Shown: one piece after another, positions 48,121-60,753 of the stretch
Layout: the number at the start of each line of letters is the position of its first letter
Position numbering within the stretch: the stretch's first letter is position 1
Assembly (NCBI RefSeq): GCF_036373705.1
Contig: NC_089854.1
Location: forward strand, 24,530,339 to 24,594,338
Direction: 5' to 3'
DNA length: 64,000 nt
From: Amia ocellicauda
Taxonomy: Eukaryota > Chordata > Actinopteri > Amiiformes > Amiidae
The notes under the pieces: model-generated
Database searches by the model: none
The model's input: only the letters and a program-made list of their open reading frames with translations
Told to the model about the DNA's origin: nothing
Program-made: the position numbers and the translations under genes

Positions 48121-50304
48121 CTGCGCCAGGGCCCCCGGAAGAGCGTCCCCTGCCCTCCTCACCCCACTGCCAGGGAGGGAGGCCTGGTCACGGGGCATCC
48201 GGCCTTTGCACAACTTCCTTACCTGTTGTCGTCAATGACTTTGCTTTCTCATGTTTCAACATTTAACAAAAAAAAAAAAAAAGAAAAAATCATCCATGGG
48301 TTGGTTGTGGTTTTGTGGCCCGTATGTTGACACGGATGCTTTTTCAGAAGATTCTAAGCGTTGGTTGCAATAATAATAATTAAACATGTTTCCTCCTGGT
48401 TTCTATTTAGGCCAGGGCAGTTTACATGCTCTTTGCAAAGCCTAGCGTGCTATTTTTTTTTCTTCTTCTAGTTTGAGTACTTGCTGTTAATAGAAAAGAA
48501 GTGAAAGGAAAAGCAGACTTTCACTGCTGTCCTGTTCTCGTTTTGAATGACAAAGAAACCGAAATCCCTGTAGCTAAGGCTAAACTGAGGGGGGAAAAAA
48601 AACTATTCTGGACCTTACATTCCTCTTTTCAGTTGTAAATGGCATGCTTCGCTACTGCTGTGGTGACTAGTCAGAAATTGGATGTCGGTAGGAAGTGTTT
48701 ATTTAATGGTTTATTACCAAAGCTGGACCCTTAGCCTATTATTCGGACTGTGGTTGGCAGCTGTAAAAGAACAGGGTCTCTTATTTTAATACAGAAGAGT
48801 CAGGCCAATGTTTACCGTGGCATATTTCCGGAAACTTAGCGGTCTATTAATATACTTTGAGAGCGTTTTCTGTGTTAAAGACAAATTAAATCTACAAGAA
48901 AAACTGGTTTGGCACTTGCCAACTGACTTGAAAAATCAACACGTCTCTTCTCACTTTACCAGGGTGTCCCTTTTATCCCTGTCACAGAATCAATAGTGAA
49001 CTCTTAAGATGCTTGTGTTGGGTACATATTTCTCGGTGACTTATGGGCAGTGCTGTCAGGTGAAACAACTGCTTTGTTCTTACCTTGGCAGCCCTGTGGT
49101 GACCAGCACAAATCGAGTCTGTGATCACTACGCTCACCGTGGCACATCGGCTCATGTAAATGTTTAGTTTTTTTTACTCCATGTATTGCACTTTAACTTA
49201 CGCTGGAGAATCTCAATTGTCAGCCGAAGCAATAAATCGATGGAGATATTGATTCAGAGTTCATTAAGAGCTGCGCAACCTCCCCGTTTTGAAAAGCTCT
49301 CTGGAGGTCTACGATAAAATATATAGGACTTTTTATTTTTCACGTGAGTAGCAGGGACACTGAAACTGCCAGCTCGGTCATCGAGGACGGGTATCTTAAA
49401 GGGACCGGTCAGAGTGTAGGCACTTAAATTAGCATCCCTCTAAATATAGCCTCCACTATTAGCAGTACCTACTGGTTCACATGCCAGGGTTGGATGACAA
49501 AATTCAAATGAAAACAGATGTAGGGGTTTAACCTTTTCTGGTCTGGTTAGTTTTAGCTAGGAAGTTAGTGTCTGGGTTAATATTGAGGATTGTGTCGTAC
49601 ACTGTGATTCAGTGCAGGATTCTCAGTTTGTCCGGGAAGTGGATTCCTGCTTAAGTGAGTCTCACCAGGTCAATCTGTAATTGCCTGTCCTGGAGAGAGC
49701 TTTACAATAAAGTCTTCTCTAACAATAGAATATATATCTACTGTAACGGGCACAACTGGCTGCAGCAATGTACATTACGATGTACATGCAAACAGTTTTT
49801 GGTTAAGAGGCCAGTTTTAAAAGCCTGCATTGTCAGTGTGCCAGGAGTGTAGTGCGGCACGTGCCGGCCGTCTGGCCCGTCTCCGTGGTTAAAAAATAAC
49901 CCGTGACGTTGTGACCCAGCTGCAGTGGAATCCCAACTAGAGTTAAATAGAGAGAGGGTGGATTAATACATAATAAATTCAAGTTATGAATGTTTTTTTA
50001 GGGGCTGAGGTGATGAGGGCTGAATTTGAACAGTCCCTAACTGTCTGGGATTTCAGTTCCCAAGCCCTCACTGTTAACGAGTGCCAGTGTCCCTCGATTC
50101 CCATCTGTAGGTGCTGCCATGAGAAGCGTGTTGAGACAGGTCCCCTTCTGAAAAGTGTTCTGCAATCCTGCCCAGACCTTTTGTTCTTAATATTGCAAAG
50201 ATCAAAAAACAACACTTGATTGTTTTGTATTTAGAATTGTACATTACCTATTAGCATAAATTTGAGGTTTTTTTTTTTTTTTTAAATCCACCACTTACAT
50301 TTGA

Positions 50305-50310
50305 AATAAA
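50305..50310 (+). promoter_or_regulatory. fam104a: Candidate polyadenylation signal AATAAA of fam104a
   Basis: AATAAA followed within 30 bases by TTTGTAATCTTGTCTTG, on the coding strand. Confidence 0.45.
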
Positions 50311-50330
50311 ACTTGATGATTTGTAATCTT

Positions 50331-50897
50331 GTCTTGTTTTTTATTTTGGCAGGACTCTCATTCAAGAGACAATTTATTAATGTTGTGTTGAGCTCATGTA
50401 TAACACTTTAACAAGTTTGACTTGCTTTAAGTTGTCTGTCATCGGAATCAATATTTTCCTGAGTTCATTTACCTTTAAACTGCACTTTGATATCACACTT
50501 GAGATAAGATGAGAGAAGACTGCAGTAATGCTGATTCAGATCAGTACGTCTGCAGATCATGGCGATTGTGGACTTTATATCGACTCATGTAGCGGTGAGT
50601 CCCTGTAATACTTGAAATGCTTTGTTAAAATTGACCTTTTGCAGCCAGTAGGACCGCAGGCAGAATGAATGAGTTACAGAGCCAAGATGCAGATGATTCA
50701 TTGTGATAATTTCAAGAGCCATTAATTGTAATTGCTGATTAACTGTGATCTGCATTTCTTCTTCTATTTATGATTGTGTCAAGCTGGGTTTATCTTGGCA
50801 CGCATTATGCAGAAGTTGATTAAATTAATATTAAATGCTTACCTCTAAGACTGCACATGTTCATAGTGTGCATACTAAATTAGACTGATTTTTCTAA

Positions 50898-50936
<39 letters not shown>

Positions 50937-52268
50937 ATAATGATATAATTAAGGCTAGTGTTCATAGAGGAAGTGTTATTATATAGACTTTATTAAAATA
51001 TGTTCTGCATAGACCAGGGGATTACCTGACCAATCCATTCATTTTGCAGAAATGATGTCTGAGACAGATATCGGAACAGATCGCCACACTGGGAACCGTC
51101 TCCACAGCCCCCAACTGCGATTTAACACACTTTCCGTTTTGTTTTTTGTGTGTATTTTTACAAGAAGCTGTCCTCCGAAGGTCTATATTGATTTATTACA
51201 CCCCGATGCCACAGGTTTATAAAATCTGCATACCCCAGAGGTTTTAATGACTAAAGGGAAATTTGCTTTTATTGGGTGAAATCCCAGGTAATGTTCCGTT
51301 TTAAATCCATACGGCATCGTTTAAATCTCCATCAGGCCGTGCATAATTTTATGCCCACGCACTCACGCTGAGCATTTCATAATCTAGTAAAAGCCCAAAG
51401 AGTTTAGTGAAGTTGCATACTTTAGATTGCTTTATACATTTAGTTACCTTTCCAACTGTATCCACTATTCATACAATGTCCATTAAGAACTAGCCTTCCC
51501 TCCACCCAGAAACCAACGGCAGCACTAAGGTGACCCTGGCTACCTAACATCAAAATAAAACCTTCACCTGTGATAATAAATAAATGCAAACAAATATGGA
51601 TACAAACAGTTTCTTTTCTTTTTTCAATAGATGAACATAGGAAACAAAATGTAGCTTTGTAACAAACACAAGCAGCTCTGAACAGATGTGGTAACCACAG
51701 TACAACTGTTGGAGAATGGTTGCCCTTATTCAGTATCGCATGGATTTTACAAATGTCTCCTAACAAAGATCGAGGTGGAATGAAATACGAAGACTGCTTT
51801 GGTAGTGACCTTGAGTGTTGTATCTTGAAATAATCATTGATAGAACATAGTATGAAATAAATAGAAAATAATACATGCACATTTTAATAAGACATTGCAG
51901 AGCAGGTGCAGCTCAAAGGGGATCCCTGTAGTGTATCACAATGATCTGGCACACAGTTCTTAATAAGAGAGAGAGGAGCCAACTTGGAGTAATCCAGCAA
52001 TATACCAGAGTTTAGGAGAGCCACAATGTCTAATGTGAAGCCAGGCAATGAGAGGCCAGTTCTACATCCTTCCTCCTCTGTTCAGAATCCCGGCCGCACT
52101 TGATGTCATTCCCTGGAGCGACAGAGCTGTTTACATTTCAGTCCACTCTCCTCTAACATATGGCATGTAAAACCCATATCACATGAACCGAACATCATCC
52201 CACTGATATGTGGATTTACTATATTATTACTATTATTATCACAGTCACGGAAACACCCCTCTCGGCAT
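50331..52268. other. Intergenic interval between fam104a and tepsin (convergent ends)
   Basis: AT-rich with a TA microsatellite at 50899-50932. The right part (about 51870-52268) should contain the tepsin 3' untranslated region on the minus strand. I see no coding sequence. The open frame at 51440-51880 on the minus strand has no recognisable features. Confidence 0.5.
50899..50932. repeat. (TG)n(TA)n microsatellite
   Basis: A short GT run passes into about 13 TA units. Confidence 0.95.
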
Positions 52269-55200
52269 TTAAATGTTGATAAAGGAGAAGGCGGAGGGCT
52301 GCTGGCTACAGCCACAGTCGGGCGTGGGCGTGGGCGAGGTCCTGGCGTTGTGCTCGGTGCAGGAGTCTGCGGAGTCAGCAGGCCTGTCAGCATCAGTGTC
52401 CTGTACTGTGTGTGGTGAAGGGAAGCACACAGGCTTGCCTACAGTGACGAGCTCCATGCCCGAGAACAGAGACAGCGTGCCCGTGGGGAAGCCGGCGGGA
52501 GCCTCTTGCGTTTCAGATCCCGGATTCAGATGAGAAACGCTGCCCCCTGCCTGTGCTCCTTTGCCAGACAGCTCGGGGTCTACAGAGGCGTCTGCACTAC
52601 ACGGACTGTTGATTTGCAGCTGTTCCGAGTCTCTGCTGGACAGATCTTTGGTGGCACTGTCCATAAACTGATCCAGGTGTTCAGACCCACAGTGCTCTAC
52701 TTCCGCCTGGTGACACTGGCTCTCCCATTCTGAGCCAGGAGGAGAGGAGATGTTGTTTTGGCCACTGGAAAATGAGCTCTCCGACTCTGGATCGTGACTC
52801 CCTTCGAGGCTCAAGGAGGTCCCCGTCCTCGGTGTGGGCAGCAAGATGGCTCCTGTCACTTTCGAGGGTTCGTCCAGGGGCAGAGGACCTGCAGTCACCG
52901 AGCAGAAAGTGCCGTCCCGTCTCACTGCCCCCTGCTGTCCACCCATCAGGGCTTCGAACTGCCTCAGTATCTGCAGGCAGAGGAGAGAGGTCACTGCCAG
53001 CACAACACAACAGAACAATACCTGAATCAGCTCTGAATTACATATGCAGGGACCTGATGGACAAGAGTACTTTCTGATTGTACATTTATTTTATTTTATG
53101 TTACAGTTATGGCTCAGGCTGTCCATCCAGGATAAACACATAGCACAGAGAGTTTGGGAAGAGATGATCCCATGTAAATACACTGAAATGTACTCCCAGC
53201 CCAGTCAGTGCTCACCTTGGTGGCCTTGTTGGCTACAGCCCCTGGTGAGCCTTCACTCAGCTGGACCAAGTGCTTCTGGGTCACACCAAATATGTGGTCC
53301 AGCGACAGCAGGTCGGATGACATCAGACAGGCCACAGCACACAGGGCCCTCTGGAGAGAGAGCGACAGGCAGAGACAGTCAGTAAGTATAAAAATAAATT
53401 AAAGAATCCGTTCTCCCTTGTGGTGAAGTGTCTGGATAGCGTTGTGAGAATGTGTAATAAGCCCTCTGCCCAGCACTGGCAGCAGAGTGACAGCAGTTTT
53501 CTGTAACTTTCATGTTTATCAGTACTGCTGTCTTGTTCCACATGATAGTGACGTAAATTCGAGATCTGAAATAACGATTTCTTAATTTGTGTACCCCAGA
53601 TACGATGGCATCTAAGAAAAACTCTACAGAGACGGGTTAGAATCCTCAGAAGACTTTTCCAGAAATATGTACTGTGTGTTGCTGCCCGTATGTGTTTTCT
53701 TGCTGTTAGCAGAAAACCGCATTTAGGGTCTGCCTAGAAGATGGTCTGGGAAAAAAATGAATAAAGCAGCAGAGTCAAGTACCATCTGGGAAAACTGCGT
53801 GGGGTCCTGCAGCTTTCGACAGAGGAGCTCCACCACAACCTCACAGTTCAGGATGGCACACCTGGGTCAGGATTAAAGAACAGGAGAGCTTTAGTAATGG
53901 AAAACAGAGGAACCCTTCAAAATAGATTCAACAATAATCACAGCAGCACAGCTGAAGGACTAAGGAGAAAATCGATCAGAGCAGCTAATAAATAAAGGAA
54001 CGAGCTTTTAATGGAAACATAACAATGCAGGACTGATTGTCTCTCAGGTACATGACAGCAAAAAGGGCAACTGTGTCACGTGTGTCAGGCCACACTCACT
54101 CTTTAAGAAAGTGCTGCATTTCCTCTCTGGTCAGGAAGACCTTTGACCCCTGTGTCAGGCTGTTGATTAGGATCATTTCCTGGGCACAGTCTCCTAAATG
54201 CAACACCTCCACCCTGAAAGAACAAGAGCACACACTGGCTTGATTGGTACAACGGGGTGAAATTATTGTCACCAACAAATATCTGACAACACAGAATTTA
54301 AATTGATAGCACTATAGTTTTTAAATAGTACATTATCAGCACATTAGAGGACACAGTTCATTGGCATTGTAGTCCATAGCTGGCTGCGTACATCAAATAC
54401 ATCTTGTACCTTTACTTAAGGTATTTTTGTTGAGACACAGCTTAAAAGCTTAAAATCTAAAAAGAAACCTGCACTTTAACTGTAGGTCTGCAGTAAAACA
54501 ACAGCCTCTACACTCCGCAGTGGCCGGGTGTCACTGCTCTGCCAGCACGGGGCATTACCGTTCGGACAGGTCCCCACTCTCACGGCTGGCACCCGATTGG
54601 CTGTCCGTCCCCGATTTGCTGCTGCCGCCCACAGAGGCCCGGCAGAGGTCGCCATTCTCATTAGAGGAGTTCTGGGAGCTGTGCCCACTGTCACTCTCCT
54701 CCCAGCCCCCACCGGCCTGGCCTGGACATCTTTGTGCTGCTGTTGGGTGGAGGGGTTCAGGACACAGTTGGGTTAATGCATTGTAATTCCTGCATTGGTC
54801 ATGATATGGGTTACGCACATAGTGAAAGCTGTGGAGAGATGTTTTTTTGAAATGCAGCCAAAACCCCCTCAGTTGTCATATAAGCTCATCATAATAATAG
54901 CTTCAAGATGTAATTGAACAATGTGCACCCACTGATAATTACAGACCTCAGTCTCATGCAGATTGGATGACACACTCATCTCCACAATGCGGTTTTGCAC
55001 AACATCTTTCTCAGCCAAACCAGCAGCTTTGTTTCAACCAGGAGAGACCCCCCACACCCTCACCTCTGTTACTCTGGGCGGGCAGACTGTAGGCGCACGC
55101 TGGCACCGCCACCTCCACCACCGCACATGGCGCCACCACGGGCCGGTAGTTGTTGTCATGGAGACGGATGCCAGGGTGCTCCGTAGGGGGCAGGACAGCA

Positions 55201-58200
55201 CTGGCCACGACTTCTGCTGCCTTCTGGATCCTGTCCAACAGAGTGCCATCTACCGAGAGGACAAAGGGACGCACGAGGTCAGACAATCAGACCGAAACAC
55301 ATAAGGACAGCGTAATACTAAAACATTGGGGCACAGGCTCACATCGGCTTACAGAAGTACTCAGTTACAAGGGATCTACACAATCAGACACACAAGGGCA
55401 GTCTGACACTGTCTGTCTTGGCACTTACTCGAGACTTGTTTCCCAGGGCTGTATCCAAATCCCTGCATCCCCGACCTCAGCCCCGAGTCCGAGCCCATTC
55501 CTGTGGGGAGGAGATCCCAGTACAGCATCGTGACACCAGTGTGACATTCAACATTATATCACAAATACACGGCAGCCAAAAACACACACAGAAACACAGA
55601 GGGTCTGGCAGCGCAAACGGAGCGGGTTGCATCAGCAATCCGATGTGATGAAAGAGTGAAGCTATGATTAAATTATGTGAAACCTTTATCCCGTTGCCTA
55701 GACACTTTAGCCAATACAACTCTATTATAGGACAGTGCCACCATGGAGATCTCAAGGTGAGTGGTGCGAAGTCTGTCGAATTTGGCAGAAGCACAAACAC
55801 AAACATTTCCTCAGACAAACTCACATGCACAAACTCACCCAGGCTGGGAGAAGCAGCTTTGCAAGGGGACACGGCAGGCTGGGGTGACACTGTATCAGCA
55901 AACAACACACTGGCCAGCTCCTGTGGGGAAAGGCAGAATGAGGGGGTGAGAGGAAGACAGAGCGATTAAAAAATAAACAGATTTTTCTTGTGGGATTTAC
56001 AGTGACTTTTGAAAACTGGCTCAGTAACAAAGAGTTTGTATCATTTGTGGTGAAAGTCTCAGCAGACAGAAGATGAAACACTAATGCAGGCGCACATCTC
56101 ACCGCTCCCACACTCACCTGCGCTGTGGTGCGCACTCTCTGGTACAACGCATTGCCATGGACGGGATCAGGAGGCCCACTGAAAACTGAGGAACGCATGG
56201 CCGTCACTACACACACAGTGGGGACGATTATCCCATCAACACCACACACTGTCAGCATGCTCTATGGAAATGTCTTTATCGAAAATAATACCGAGGGTGT
56301 TCCCCAAGAGTAACCATCGTCATTTGTATTTATAAAGCAAAATTCACATTGAAGACATCCCCAAGGGCCGTGTGCCGGTACAAAACCCCAAATTAGACGA
56401 CTGGTGAAAGGGGGATACTTTGGGATCAGCTTCAGACATGACCTCCAACTGTATCTTCATGCCCAAAGCCATTTTCACATTCATAGGAATAACCAATAGC
56501 ACTGCTGACTCACCGATCACTTCCTGGACAAAGGTGGCATTGCGGCGCAGTTCTGTGAGGAAGTGATGAGAGCTGTGACCGCAGAGGTGCAGGAGGATCT
56601 TCAGGACCTGGTGGAAGAGAGGACAATATGTTTAGAACAATTCTAATGCTGTCAACTCAAACCCGAGCTCTCTAGGAACTGCCTCCTGCTGTGTTTCACT
56701 ACCACTGTGACACTCTCACCTTCAGCTTGACGTGACAGGAGTCTGCCTGCAGCCGCTCCAGCAGGTACTCCAGGAGACACTGGCAGCACCCAGTAGACTC
56801 ATGGGAGATTTCTGGAGTTTCATGAAGTTAAAGGGTACAATGTTTCCATTTGACATCTCGGTGTTACTAGTTTCAACTCAAAATATAATGTACTGTTACA
56901 TATGGTATTGTGCACAAAGCTTTCATTTTGTATCCCTCCCTAGGGAAAGACAATCTTTTAATTTCTGTGGAAGGAGTACAATGTGGTTTTATGCTGAAGA
57001 ATTATAGATTTTGCTTCAGCAATTCATCACTAAGGCTAGAGGCACTAGGTAGACAAATTATTCCAGATCTGCCCTTGAGACAGAGCACTACTGCTTTAAC
57101 ACACAGGCACACAAATACATATTTATTGACAGGGGAATTAATCTGCTCGAACAACAGCTATGCATTTAGATTGTGGTGAAATTACAGAGGATGCATTTGA
57201 CAATAATTGTGTGATGATTATAATATGTTATAATAATTGGCTGCAGTTCAGTTTGATCTCGGAAATATTCTTTCATTATAGCGCTCGTGTACACAACGCC
57301 CGACTCCTTCCTTGAGTACACATAAACAGTGCTAAAGACAGATAAAGCGTGATGGCATCAGCAGTCAAAGGATACTTCCGATCTCTTCAAAGAGGTATCC
57401 AGGGCACGGCGTCTCATCATCTGAGGTGGCTTTCATCAGAGTGGGAACCTGGTTCAAGAGAAAAGAGAACCACGCTATTCCAACAATGCCAAAGGCTTTC
57501 TGAGATAGACCCATTCACAAAATGGGCTGTAAACACTGTTTTTTAAATAATTCCAGTTTGACTGATCTGTAGGTTGAAGACGGAGTCTAGGAGCACTAAC
57601 ATCGTATTTCCTGTGGTCATAAACAACACTGAAACTCAAACATAACTTACATCTTTCCACGCTGCACACCAATACTCTGAACACTGCTTTGAAACACTGC
57701 TATAAACAAAAATCAAAGTGACAAGTCACAAGTAAAATTAAAAAGGAATGAAAGGATACCCAACATGTTTTTGTTGCTCTTGGCACTTATATAATATGAT
57801 ACATATTATTATTATTATTTATTTCTTAGCAGACACCCTTATCCGGGGCGACTTACAAAATATAAGCGCAATACAAAGTGCAAGAATACAGTGCAGTTCA
57901 AGGCATAAAACATTACAAATTCCAATTTACACAAGTGTATACAATATATGGGGTCACAGTCAGGGCCAAGGAAATCAAAATAAACAAGTAGTATGATAAT
58001 AGTGCTATCTTACAGGAGAGTAAACTGCTGTCTGAAAAGTAATATAATATAGAGTAATATAATGCATATGGAAACATTTAAAAATAGTAGTAATAAAAAT
58101 ACATATGCATAAATACATAATCGCAGTGATGTTTATTTTAACAAACAAACGAAGCAAAAACACAAGAACTAGTATTCGCGGTGCCACCCAGTTCATAACA

Positions 58201-58533
58201 GACACGAACAAGTAACAGAAGTCGAAAATGTAACTCCCCAGGATTATAGGTAAAAATATAATGCAAGGTTTGCGTACAGTGCCAGGTTTAGTGATCAATG
58301 CACGGTTATTGAAAGTGTTATTTCCAGAGTGAAAGCTGGGCAGCACTTGGCACCTATGCCAGCTGCAGTGAATGACGGTGCCTGCCCTTCCCGTGCTACT
58401 TATCATAGGAAAGACATCCGTAACAAAAACACATTTAAAAAGGGTGCTAATACAGAAGAATATAAGCAATAACAGTTCCGGCGATTGCACCTACTTTCTG
58501 AAGGAAAGCCAGCCTCTCCATAAGGGTTGCCAT
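52269..58533 (-). CDS. tepsin: Tepsin (ENTHD2), AP-4 coat accessory protein, thirteen coding exons
   Basis: Coding exons from 5' to 3' on the minus strand are 58533-58495, 57448-57376, 56811-56720, 56607-56514, 56185-56118, 55920-55839, 55500-55429, 55249-55064, 54739-54559, 54213-54100, 53861-53783, 53350-53216 and 52970-52269. All phases agree, giving 638 residues. Tepsin binds the AP-4 adaptor on trans-Golgi vesicles. An ENTH-like domain (start MATLMERLAFLQK; SDDETPCPGYLFEEIG; KISHES) fills about residues 1-125. A VHS-like domain follows at about 295-405 (EVLHLGDCAQEMILINSL, ANKATKIL). Two AP-4 contacts are visible: SLFSGMEL at 572-579 fits the beta4-binding motif, and SAFSFIN at 631-637 fits the epsilon-binding motif with Ile for Leu. 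The GQAGGGW...SSQNSS segment matches human. Exon 8 codes for about 62 residues that I do not recall in human tepsin. Exon 5 has tandem acceptors. Head-to-head with ndufaf8, as in human. Confidence 0.95.
57810..57960. mobile_element. SINE fragment with V-SINE-like conserved core (tepsin intron 1)
   Basis: The sequence TTAGCAGACACCCTTATCC followed by GGGGCGACTTACAA closely resembles a core shared by many fish SINEs, and is followed by AT-rich tail-like sequence with ACAGTGCAG. A diverged copy is at 60754-60900. The family name and the element limits are approximate, since I work from memory of the core. Confidence 0.6.
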
Positions 58534-59001
58534 GATGCTGCTCTGTCACGACCAGCTGATCACCCGGACCGGGGAAGGGCGGCGCCCGTGTGGAGCAACA
58601 ACCAATCACAGTCAGAGGATGCACTGTTCTCTGCAGTGATTGGTCGCTACTTCTGCGCCGCTGCTAGATTTCCAATGCTGGACGGAACAGACTGTGTTGA
58701 CCGACAGCGGCTTCCGCCAATCAGAAACTTCTGAAAAGCAGCATTGGCCAATTGGAAGAGACCAGGAAGAGGGCTTGATTTCGGGGTCAACAGCATGGCG
58801 GCGTGCTTAGGACTTAGGAAAGTATGACAGATACGTAATGAGTGTCAACAGCGCTATTTAAATTGTACAGCGAACATGTCAACCGTGTGTTATTCCATTC
58901 AATAGTACCACACCCTCTTACTCATTGATTAAGCCTCCCTCTTGTTGCTCCTGTAAGCACGTCGTTGTAACCCACTCTAGTTATTATCAGATCAGACCGG
59001 G
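58534..59001. promoter_or_regulatory. CCAAT-rich bidirectional promoter of tepsin and ndufaf8
   Basis: The start codons of the two divergent genes are 468 bp apart. CCAAT boxes in either direction lie at 58602-58606, 58639-58643 (ATTGG), 58717-58721, 58743-58747 (ATTGG), 58748-58752 and 58751-58755 (ATTGG). That is six NF-Y-type cores in about 155 bp. ATGGCGGCG at 58795-58803 resembles a YY1 site often found near starts of housekeeping genes. No TATA box is evident. Confidence 0.7.
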
Positions 59002-59847
59002 ATGTCGGGTAGTAACGTTTGGGCTCGTAGCCGGGACAGGTTGAGAAGGTTCCCGGAACTTCTAACCCAGTGCGGGGCGGAGGTGAGTCCGGGGTCCGAG
59101 ACGGAAGGGGTCCGAACTGGGAGACTCGGTGCGCGCTTAGAAAGTAACTTTATTAATCATGATTTTGAATATGCATCAATGGGGATAATTCGCGTGCTAG
59201 TTATGTGTGCATTGCATTGGATCTGTTCGTCTTGTTGCAGGCAGCTGCTTATGGGAAGTGCGTGTCTGCCACCACCACCACTGGGACGCAAGAGCTGAGG
59301 AAGGGCCTCTGCGCCCGGGAGTTCGAGGCGCTGAAGAGGTGCTTCGTGTCTGCAGTGAGTCCCCGCCGGCGCCCCCGTGTCTCAGCGCAGCAGTTGTCCT
59401 CACATGCTTTTGAAATGTATTTTTAATCCCCGAATTGCCCCTTTTATAGCAACGAGCCTGTGGGCATCGCTGGCTCCCAGGGCACTGATTGGTTAAAATA
59501 ATGATTTGAGCCTTTTTCTAGTTTTAATACAACTGTACGAGCTGGACTTGTTTTTTATTAATGACTTCATTACAGTGCTTTGAACTAAGTTGTGTAAAAA
59601 AAAAAAATGCCCAGACAGCAGTGACTAAAGCAAAAACTGTTGAAAGGCACCTGTAAATATCAACTGCCTTTGGCTGAGAAATACTCCCAAGTAGATGAAA
59701 AGCAGCTAACACAGACTGCCTAATTAAAGAATCGGTTATAGGGAGACCAAAGGCTGCAGAGGTGTCTGTGGCAGCTTTTCTTTCCTGCATCAGATCGGTT
59801 TTTGTTTACCTCTCGTCTCTCTGCAGGCCAAGAAGAGTGTGAAATAA
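59002..59847 (+). CDS. ndufaf8: NDUFAF8, complex I assembly factor with twin CX9C motif, three coding exons
   Basis: Coding exons are 59002-59082, 59241-59354 and 59827-59847, all in phase, with GT-AG introns. They give 71 residues; the human protein has 74. NDUFAF8 is a small intermembrane-space/mitochondrial protein that stabilises NDUFAF5 during assembly of respiratory complex I. Two CX9C pairs are present, Cys24-Cys34 and Cys51-Cys61, as required for a disulfide-bonded helical hairpin. The start MSGSNVWARSRDRLRRFPE and the CAREFEALKRC block match the human protein. The last exon adds only six residues (AKKSVK). The tepsin neighbour on the other strand confirms the assignment. Confidence 0.97.
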
Positions 59848-60034
59848 ATCACAGCGATCTCTGACTGCAATGAGAAGAGATGCAAAGGAAGACCTGGGTT
59901 TCCCTGAACTGGAATCCATGTGAATTTGCAACCACATCCAGACCAAAGACACTGGAAATGGTCTCTACTTGAATGCCCACATTGTACACCCCGGGATTTG
60001 CTTCGGTTTGATAATGTATAGAGTAGTGCATGTG

Positions 60035-60040
60035 AATAAA
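60035..60040 (+). promoter_or_regulatory. ndufaf8: Polyadenylation signal AATAAA of ndufaf8
   Basis: AATAAA lies about 190 bases after the ndufaf8 stop codon and is followed by a T-rich stretch at 60064-60075. A second AATAAA occurs about 75 bases further on. Confidence 0.75.
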
Positions 60041-60079
60041 TACAGCTCATTTTGTAAAAAGGCTTTTTTTATTATTTGT

Positions 60080-60753
60080 AAGGATTGTGCTTTTACAATT
60101 CATTAAAAAAATAAAACATTAAATTTCCCGGAGTAGTAAATCTGGTAACGCAGGGGGAAATTGCATGAAAGTCCTTGTAAATCCAAAGCATTGACCATTA
60201 ATCATTTAAAAATAAAACGAGGGGGAAAATCCTTAATGTATAGGGCATACAACAAAGTGAGATATGAACTGGGTCTGAAACAGGAGATGAAAGTCCAGTT
60301 CATTAGTGTCAAACACGACCCTGCCCTGCCACTGAAATTAAACAAATTAAGCGCATTAATACATCACACATGGCTGGAGCTGCGATAAACCCAGCGCTCT
60401 CATTACAAGGCCCCTGTACCCCATGCCTGAAAAGTGAACACCCCTCATTAGCGCAATGTTAATGACTAAAAGGCAGTAAAACCTGTCACTAACGACTTCG
60501 GATCAGCATGCTGGCCAAGCAGGTTCGCAATTAGAAACAGGTTGTTAATGCAGGAATTCTCTGCTGGGGCCAAAAGGTTTGTGTTTGAAATGCTGCACCT
60601 TGGCAGTGTCTCGGTTTCCCCCTCACAAGTCTGTTTTTTCAGACCACAGCTAATTATGATTTTCCAATCCATTAGACACTTTCTTCTCAACCAAAATTAC
60701 ACACAAACAGGAGAGCGCATTTTTGCCGTTTAGTGAAACCTTTAACCATCTAC
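60080..60753. other. Intergenic DNA downstream of ndufaf8
   Basis: No gene, repeat family or regulatory element that I can support. The open frames at 60161-60388 and 60542-60733 show no family features. Confidence 0.55.

Larger units (their letters stand above)
48060..50330 (+). other. fam104a: Probable fam104a 3' untranslated region
   Basis: No coding sequence is visible after the stop. Immediately after it come a C-rich run and a (GAGAG)n-type repeat (48092-48120). AATAAA occurs at 49231-49236 and at 50305-50310. The second, followed by T/GT-rich sequence, makes a good transcript end near 50330. Confidence 0.45.

Noticed and set aside
55821-56258. 145-aa minus-strand frame taken as one exon
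   Set aside because: Only 56118-56185 belongs to tepsin. The rest is intron read through by chance.
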